Part shown: piece by piece, positions 57,908 through 64,000 of the stretch
Layout: each line of letters starts with the position of its first letter
Position numbering within the stretch: the stretch's first letter is position 1
Source: Carettochelys insculpta
Taxonomy: Eukaryota; Chordata; Testudines; Carettochelyidae
DNA: 64,000 nt
Reading direction: 5' to 3'
Assembly (NCBI RefSeq): GCF_033958435.1
Contig: NC_134141.1
Span: 101,349,001-101,413,000 of the forward strand
The notes under the pieces: model-generated
What the model saw: only the letters and a program-made list of their open reading frames with translations
The model's database searches: none
What the model was told of the DNA's origin: nothing
Made by a program: the position numbers and the translations under genes

Positions 57908-58326
57908 TGTGATGGAGTGGGGGGAGTGCATGTGTGAGTCAGGCTGGATGTCTGAGGCTAGCAGCAGCTCCCAGTGGCTAAGGATGACCCTGGGGCTACA
58001 ACTGGCAGGTAACACCTCTGCCTGAACAAAGAGGAGGGAGGAGCTGAGCTGAGTTTTGAATCGGGGGCGGCAGTTAGGAGGCGGGGGGAAAGAGGAGCTG
58101 GAAGGCAGCCAGCGAGAGGAGGGGGAAAGCTACACCCCAGAGGGGCACCCCTCAGGGTCTTCTCCCCAGGACGGGTTGGAAGGACTGTCTCTGGCTGCTG
58201 TGCTGTCGCTTCTGGGAGAAACTGGGCATCTGTTGCCTAATAAACCTTCTGTTATACCTGCTGAGTGAGAGTCAATCCTGCCAGCAGACGGGGTGCAGTG
58301 CAGGGGGACCCCTGAACCCCATCACA
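57908..58326 (+). mobile_element. solo LTR inside CR1, 5-bp duplication
   Basis: It begins TGTGATGG and ends CCATCACA, an 8-bp perfect inverted edge with the TG...CA rule of LTRs. The flanks GAGGG (57903-57907 and 58327-58331) are an exact 5-bp duplication. It is 419 bp. A polyadenylation signal AATAAA lies at 58239-58244. No internal gag, pol or env lies between two LTRs, so this is a solo LTR left by recombination of an endogenous retroelement. CR1 sequence continues on both sides. Confidence 0.9.
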
Positions 58327-60063
58327 GAGGGTCCTTGTCAAAGGCTTTCTAGAAATCTAAGCACAGTATATCCATTAGATTGACTTTTTCCACATACTTT
58401 TTAACCACCTCAAACATTAGTAGATTAGTGAGGCACGATTTTCCTGTACAAAAACCATGTTAACTCTGCCAATAAATTAGGCTCATCTGTGTGTCTGACA
58501 ATTCTGCTCTTTGCTCCACTTTCAATCACTTTGCTTGATGCTTAAATATGACTTAGCAGCCTGTAATTGCCAGGATCGCTTCTGGAGCCTTTTGTAAAAA
58601 GTGGCATCACATTAACTATTCACCAGGCATTCGGTACTGACTCTGACTTAGAAGGCAGTTTACCAACTCCTGTTACTAGTTATGCAATTTCACATTCGAG
58701 TTCCTTCAAAGCTCTTGGTTGAATGCCATCTAGTCCTGGTGATGTTACTTTTCAGTTTATCAGTTGTTTCAAAATTTCTCCTAATGATACTTCAGTCTGG
58801 AACAGTTCCTCAGATTTAAAAAAAAAATGACTCATATGGGAATCTTCTGCACTCCTTCAGCTATGAAGACCCATGCAAATAATTAATTTAGCTGCAATAG
58901 TCTTATCCTGGAGTGGTTTCTTAGCATCTTGATTTTCCATTGGCCCCAGTGGCTGGGTTCCTGCTTCTGATGTAGTTAATAAAATTTGCTATCAAGTATT
59001 TGAATAGCTGTTCTTCAAATTCTTTATGGCCTTCTTGATATTTTCATACTTCGTTTATCAGAATTTATGTTCCTTTCTATTTTCCTCATTAGGATTTAAC
59101 TTCAACTTTCTAGACCATGCCCTTTTGTCTCACACTGGTTTTTTCAACTTGTTGTTTAGCTACGGTGGCACTTTTTTTTTATTTTCTTACTATCCCTTTT
59201 TTTTTTTTTAAATTTGGGATATACAGTAAGTTGAACCTACATTATAGCAATTTCTAAAAAGTTTCCATGAAAGTTGCAGGGATTTCACTTATACCACTCT
59301 GCCTTTTAATTTCTGCTTAACTAAATTCCTCATTTTTGTGTACTTCTTTCTGAAATTAAATACCAGTGTTAAGCTGCTGTAGTATATTTCACCCTCCATA
59401 ATATAATTAGATTTAACCTCTCTCTGGTCACTATTACCAAGCACTCTAATTATATTCACCTCTTGGACCAGATCCTGTGCTCTGCTTAAAACTAATTCAA
59501 GAACTGCCTCTACTCTTGTGGGTTCTAAAAGTAGCTACTCCAAGAAGCAGCCATTTAACATGTCAAGAAACTCTCTCTGTATCTTGTCCTGAGATGACAG
59601 GTGCCCAGTCAACATGGGGATACTGGCAGCTCCCCTCCCGCTGCATCATTAAAAGTAACAGCGTCTTTAATCTCCCTGAGCATTTCAGAGTCAGTATTGC
59701 CATCCTGGTTAGGTGGTCTGTAATATATCCCTACTTCTATATTTTTATGATTAGAGCATGGAATTTCTATCCATAGAGATTCTATAATACAACTGGGTTT
59801 GTTTAAAAATTCTACTTCAGTTGATTCTATGCTTCTTTTGCATATATTGTCATGCTCTCTACCAGCACAACCTGTCCTGTCCTTCCTATTATTGCTGTGC
59901 CCAACTGATTATCTTCATTCCAGCAAGTTTCTGAGATGTCTATTATATCAACATCCCTATTCAGTAAGGCATTCTAGTTTACATCTTACTATTTAGACTT
60001 CAAGCATTTATACACAAGCACTTTAACAACTTGTCACTCTTTAGCTGCCTGTCAATTCAAGAG

Positions 60064-60359
60064 AGCTGTGTCTACACTAGCCCAAAACTTCTAAATGGCC
60101 ATTTCAAAGTCTACTAATGAAGCGCTGAAATACATATTCAGCGCCTCATGAGAATGCCGGCAGCCGTGGCACTTTGAAATTGACGCGGCTCGCCACCGCT
60201 CGGCTTATCCAGACAGGGCTCCTTTTCGAAAGGACCCCAGCAACTTCCAAATCCCCTTATTCCTGGACTTTGAATATGTATTTCAGCGCTCCATGAGTAA
60301 ACTTCGAAATGGCCATTTGCATGGCCATTTTGAAGTTTTGGGCTAACGTAGACGTAGCC
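60064..60359. mobile_element. Harbinger MITE inside CR1, shortened copy
   Basis: The ends, AGCTGTGTCTACACTAGCCC and the inverted GGGCTAACGTAGACGTAGCC, match the MITE at 28755-29175. The arms (AAAACTT, GGCCATTTTGAAG, AATGAAGCGCTGAAATACAT) are also shared. This copy is 296 bp against 421 bp and lacks much of the right centre. It lies in CR1 sequence and interrupts it. Confidence 0.85.
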
Positions 60360-60547
60360 GAAGTGACTGAATGAGACTCATCATTTAACTGTTTCTCATC
60401 AGTTCTTCTCCATATTTTATCAACTTCCATCTTCTCCTCTTTACTAGAGCATAGAGAATCTCCACTAATAGATCCAGGACTTTTTTCTGGTAGAAAGCAG
60501 CAGAATGTTCTTCCACCTTTTTCCCCCATGGCCGCCATTTTTAAAAG

Positions 60548-61208
60548 GCAGCTGAGCAGCTCTGAGCCACATGTGGCTCTTTACACAGTCACTTGCAGCT
60601 CCCGGCACTGCTGAGCTCCACCTCCAGCTCCCTGTCTGCCAATGAAAGAGTAGGGCTCAATTTAATTGTTTTAATGGCCAGCTACCCCTGCTGTACTGTA
60701 CACGGGGAGAGAAGGAGGACTGGGGGGAGTCGCACAGCTGTGCGGAAGGGAACATGGTGGCCAGCAAAGGACCTGCAGCATGTGGCGCTCCTTTTGAAAT
60801 GCAAGTGAATCCTGGGTTGGGGCGGTGATTAGGGGGATTAAAGGCTGGGTGCGGTTTGGGTCCATGAGGGGAAGGGTATGGGAGGGGGGTCTTAAAGCCT
60901 GGTGGAAGGTTGAGGCCACAGAAGAGGGTGGGGGGTTAACGTTGTGGTAGGTTGGGGTCTCGGGGGGGGCCAGGGGTGGTTAAAGCCCAGCCACGGGGAG
61001 GGTAGAGGGTTAAAGCGTGGCTGTGGGGGTTAAGGCCAGTGACAGATTCACACTGCACCAGGGGCAGGGAGTTAAGGCTGGTGGCAGGGGGGCAGTGGTT
61101 TAAGGCTGCAGCAGGTTGGGGCTATGGGAGGCTGGAGGGTGGTTAAGCATGGAGATGGGTTGGGGCTGTGGGAGGGGTTTAATCTGGGGGGGGGGGCAGA
61201 ATTCCAGC
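60548..61208. mobile_element. hAT fragment with G-rich minisatellite, inside CR1
   Basis: The left part (60553-60800) matches the reverse complement of the right part of the element at 55855: CTCTTTA then AGTCA then GCAGCTCC(C) then CACTGCTG, and CAATTTAATTG then TTTTAATGG. The G-rich minisatellite follows. No right hAT end is visible. The boundary near 61208, in front of CTAAGGGAAAAAACC, is a guess. Confidence 0.55.
60810..61200. repeat. G-rich minisatellite, complement of the 56-kb array
   Basis: Units of about 30 to 45 bp repeat GGTTGGGG(C/T) with GGTTAA(A/G)G: about 60900, 60940, 60975, 61020, 61070, 61100 and 61140. In reverse complement the unit CCCATCTCCATGCTTAACCA has the same blocks as the array at 56142 (CACATCTCCAGGATTAACCC). 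Confidence 0.7.
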
Positions 61209-61367
61209 ACCTTTTTTCCTAAGGGAAAAAACCATTGAATAGATCCCCCCCTTAAGAGACATCTCTGCCCATTCCATGTAGCCCTCTGCACCTGTTAGCT
61301 CTCTCTCAGCTCTTAGTTTAGAAGCCACTCTACAACATTTTTAATTTTAAGCACCAGCTATCTGGTT

Positions 61368-62605
61368 GATAAGAACATAAGAACGGCCACACTGGGTCAG
61401 ACCAAAGGTCCTTCTAGTCCAGTATTCTGTCTGCCAACAGTGGCCAATGCCAGGTGCCCCAGAGGGAGTAAACTGAACAGGTAATGATCTCTCTCTGCCA
61501 TCCAGCTCCAGCCTCTGACAGACAGAGGCTAGGGACACCATTCCTTACCCATGTGGGCTAATAACCGTTAATGGATCTAACCTCCATGAATTTTTCTAGC
61601 TCTTTTTAAACTGTTATAGTCCTAGCCTTCACAGCCTCCTCTGGCAAGGAGTTCCACAGGTTGACTGTACACTGTGTGAAGTAGAATTTTCTTTTATTTG
61701 TTTTAAACCTGCTCCCATTAATTTCCATTTGGTTTTCCCTAGCTCTTATATTATGGGAATAAGTAAATAATTTTTCCTTGTTCACTTTCTCTATACCACC
61801 CTTAATTTCATATACCTCTATCATATCCTCACTTAGTCTCCTTTTTTCTAAGATGAAACATCCTAGTCTCTTTAATATCTCTTCATATGAGAGCCATTCT
61901 AAACACCTAACCATTTTAGCTGTCCTTTTCTGAACCTTTTCTAATGCCAATATATCTTTTTTGAGATGAGGTGAACACATCTGTATACAGCATTCAAGGT
62001 GTGAGAGTAACATGGTTTTATATAAGGTCAATAAGATATACTTCACCTTATTCTCTATCCTTTTTTAAATGATTCCTAATGCCCTGTTTGCTTTTTTGAC
62101 TGCCACTGCACACTTCAAGGATGTTTTCAGAGAACAATCCATGATGACTCCAAGATCTCTCTCCTGATTAGGTGCAGCTGAAATTAGCCCCCATCATATG
62201 AGGGACCTTGTCAAAGGCTTTCTGGAAATCTAAGTACACTATATCTACTGGATCTTCCTTGTCCACATGTTTGTTGACCCCTTCAAAGAACTCTAACAGA
62301 CTAGTAGGACATGGCTTCCTTTTACAGAAACCATGTTGACCTTTGCCTAACAAATTATGTTCTTCTATGTGCCTGACTATTTTATTCCTTACTATGGTTT
62401 CAACCAATTTGCCTGGTACTCACATTAGACTTACTGGTCTGTAATTGCCGGGATCACCTCTAGAGCCCTTTTTAAATATTGGTGTTACGTCAGCTATTTT
62501 CCAGTCAATGAGTACAGAAGGTGATTTAAAGGGCAGGTTACAAACCACAATCAATAGTTCTGCAATGCCACATTTGAGTTATTTGAGAACTCTTGGGTGA
62601 ATGCC
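61368..62605 (-). mobile_element. CR1 LINE inserted into the longer CR1, RT core deleted
   Basis: The 3' end is at about 61370 (a GATAAGAACATAAGAACGGC motif on the plus strand). ATCTGGTT occurs at 61360-61367 and again at 62606-62613 as possible target duplication. The minus frame 61606-62046 gives the RT C-terminal region (ECCIQMCSPHLKKDI, TQCTVNLWNSLPEE). The frame 62168-62407 gives VYLDFQKAFDKVPH, RT motif A. These two segments lie 120 bp apart, where several hundred bases of RT, including motif C, should be. So an internal deletion removed the catalytic centre. Confidence 0.8.
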
Positions 62606-62960
62606 ATCTGGTTCCATGTTGGTTTAGATGGAGCCCATCCTTCCTCCATAAGCTACCCTTTTCCCAAAAGTTTAAACAGTTCCTAATAAATCAAAACCCC
62701 TCTTCCTTATATTATTGACTTATCCACACACTGAGATCCTACAGTTCTCCCAGTCTACCTGGCCCCACGTGTGGAACTGGAAGCATTTCAGAGAATGCTA
62801 CCATGGAGGTCCTGGACTTCAATAGCTTACATAGATCCTAGAGACCAAATTTAGGCAGCTTTCTCCTATTCTTCCCTATATCCCAGGCACCTACATAGAC
62901 CACTACCACCGGCTCCGCCCCAGCACAACTCTACCTAGATGTGTTGAGAGACGTACTTTG

Positions 62961-63627
62961 CCACAAATAACCAGCTAAATCAGATGTGAGCTGGAATTAA
63001 GTAGATGAATTTTCTGCCCCTGATATTTTTGCACTGAAAAGTTTATATGGGTCAGAGTAGGGAAACACAACAGAATCAGGCGGCTAGATAATGAACAAGT
63101 CACTACCATGTCTCAGTGATATTGTGCACTTGGTGATGGTGCAAGCATATAATTTTCATGCTGGCTTTCACAGATCAGAAAAAAATATTCTTCTCTGCCA
63201 TATAAGTCTTCTCTCCCACTTCTAAAACTCACACTCACACACAGCCCACACCCAAGGGGTCATGCTTACAGCCTGGCAGTCACTGTCAAAAACGGATCCT
63301 TGTCAAGTTGCCATTTTTCAAGTACGAACATATTTCATTTGTTTTAATAAACTCAGAGATGTAAATAACTAGTAAGAATTCTCCTTCCATATCAGACCTA
63401 AGAAAAAGGCAACAGTAAGTCAATAGAAATGACTGACACTAAAACTTACGCAGTTTCTATAAAGAGAAAAATAAAAGCTCATATTGGCAAAAATCATCAA
63501 TAATTATCGATGCAGAAATACTTATTTTCATTTCTCTTTGCCCAGTTAGGAGCTGCTGAACTGAGTGACTATTACACAGCAGTGCAATCACTATGCTATC
63601 TGGAAATCAAAGCAACAGAAACTTCTA
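62961..63627. other. anonymous AT-rich DNA
   Basis: No gene or repeat is recognised. Confidence 0.4.
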
Positions 63628-64000
63628 CAGGTTGTACCTCCCTGGTCTTGTACCCTAATAACTTGACAGGCCCCAAACAAGGGTGTTGGACAATGGAAGG
63701 TCAGGCCTCTGGGGCTGCCAGTCTGCTGGCTGGGCTCCCCTCATGACCGCTGCCCACTCTTTGCCCCCATGCTGCCGGAGCAGAAGCTCCGCTCCTGGAC
63801 AGGATTCCCACTTCAGGGCTGCTGGTCGGGGGGTGCCTCTGGTACCCTGCCTGCCAGCCAGGCTCCCCACCACAGGGCTGCCAGCAGGGGAGGTAGGGAC
63901 TCTGGTTCCTTCTGGCCAGCCCAGCTCCACTGCCAGGCGACTGGCAGAGCTCCCTGCCCATCAGCCCTCCTTCCCACCATTTGGCTGCCAGCAGGTGGGA
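63628..64000 (+). mobile_element. partial DNA transposon, ACAGGTTGTACCTCC end
   Basis: It starts with CTACAGGTTGTACCTCCCTG, the same end as the right end (inverted) of the element at 45178-45596. The interior repeats a CTGCCAGC(A/C)(G/A)GGG and GCTCCCC(T/A) pattern (about 63718, 63835, 63870, 63930 and 63985), a worn GC-rich repeat. The window ends inside it. Open frames on the minus strand (63655-63961) are repeat artefacts. Confidence 0.5.

Larger units (their letters stand above)
57480..62960 (-). mobile_element. long antisense CR1 LINE with four insertions
   Basis: The minus strand reads, from high to low coordinates, CR1 5' regions (62614-62960, about 61215-61367 and 60360-60540), endonuclease-region sequence (about 59220-60060) and RT (about 58327-59200 and 57480-57907). 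The frame at 57575-57805 has QGSVLGPVLF and FADD, the RT motifs B and C. The gaps are filled by a solo LTR, a MITE, a hAT and another CR1. The joining of the segments around 60540-61215 is inferred. Stops occur throughout. Confidence 0.75.

Noticed and set aside
58056..58268. Open frame of 70 codons
   Set aside because: It lies wholly within a solo LTR and shows no protein motif.
1..64000. CRISPR array, operon or prokaryotic defence system
   Set aside because: No regular direct repeats with unique spacers, no ribosome binding sites or close-packed frames. The repeats are eukaryotic mobile elements.

Overview
This is a vertebrate nuclear window with no host gene that I can support. The repeats point to a turtle (Testudines, probably a cryptodire). 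They are CR1 LINEs with the 3' ends typical of turtles, tRNA-headed SINEs that carry a downstream body, Penelope-like elements (PLEs) of the vertebrate GIY-YIG type, many PIF/Harbinger-type elements with ends of the form GGCTRYGTCTACACTA, and hAT MITEs. The species call is my recognition of repeat families, not a database match. There are no bacterial or organellar features, CRISPR arrays or rRNA genes. The window is best read as intergenic or deep intronic DNA.

Layout. 0-9 kb: scattered hAT, SINE, PLE-tail and CR1 fragments in mostly AT-rich anonymous DNA. 9-17 kb: a CR1 3' fragment, then Harbinger elements at 11.3-12.4 kb and 15.0-16.6 kb. The second holds a broken transposase and appears to be interrupted by a PLE fragment. 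17-20 kb: a hAT MITE with an exact 8-bp target duplication, a 1.4-kb Harbinger element with a transposase trace, another hAT MITE and a CR1 tail. 20-26 kb: mostly anonymous. 27-30 kb: an antisense CR1 split by two DNA transposons. 30.8-33.2 kb: SINE, Harbinger MITE, SINE, an AT-rich inverted-repeat element and a sense CR1. 34-45 kb: sparse MITEs, nested hATs, and a possible LTR-type repeat at 42.5-43.7 kb. 45-50.4 kb: two Tigger-like elements (one split by a C-rich minisatellite insert), a hairpin MITE, a PLE with an internal inversion, and a hAT MITE. 50-57 kb: sparse. 57.5-63 kb: a long antisense CR1 that has received a solo LTR, a Harbinger MITE, a hAT with a G-rich minisatellite, and a second CR1.

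Nothing here forms a pathway. The elements relate to each other by nesting, which gives a relative insertion order: CR1 copies are the hosts, and the LTR, hAT, Harbinger and younger CR1 copies sit inside them. Boundaries with direct target-site duplications were read base by base from the sequence. Other boundaries are approximate. No coding remnant appears intact. The best preserved is a 175-codon open frame covering the PLE GIY-YIG endonuclease.
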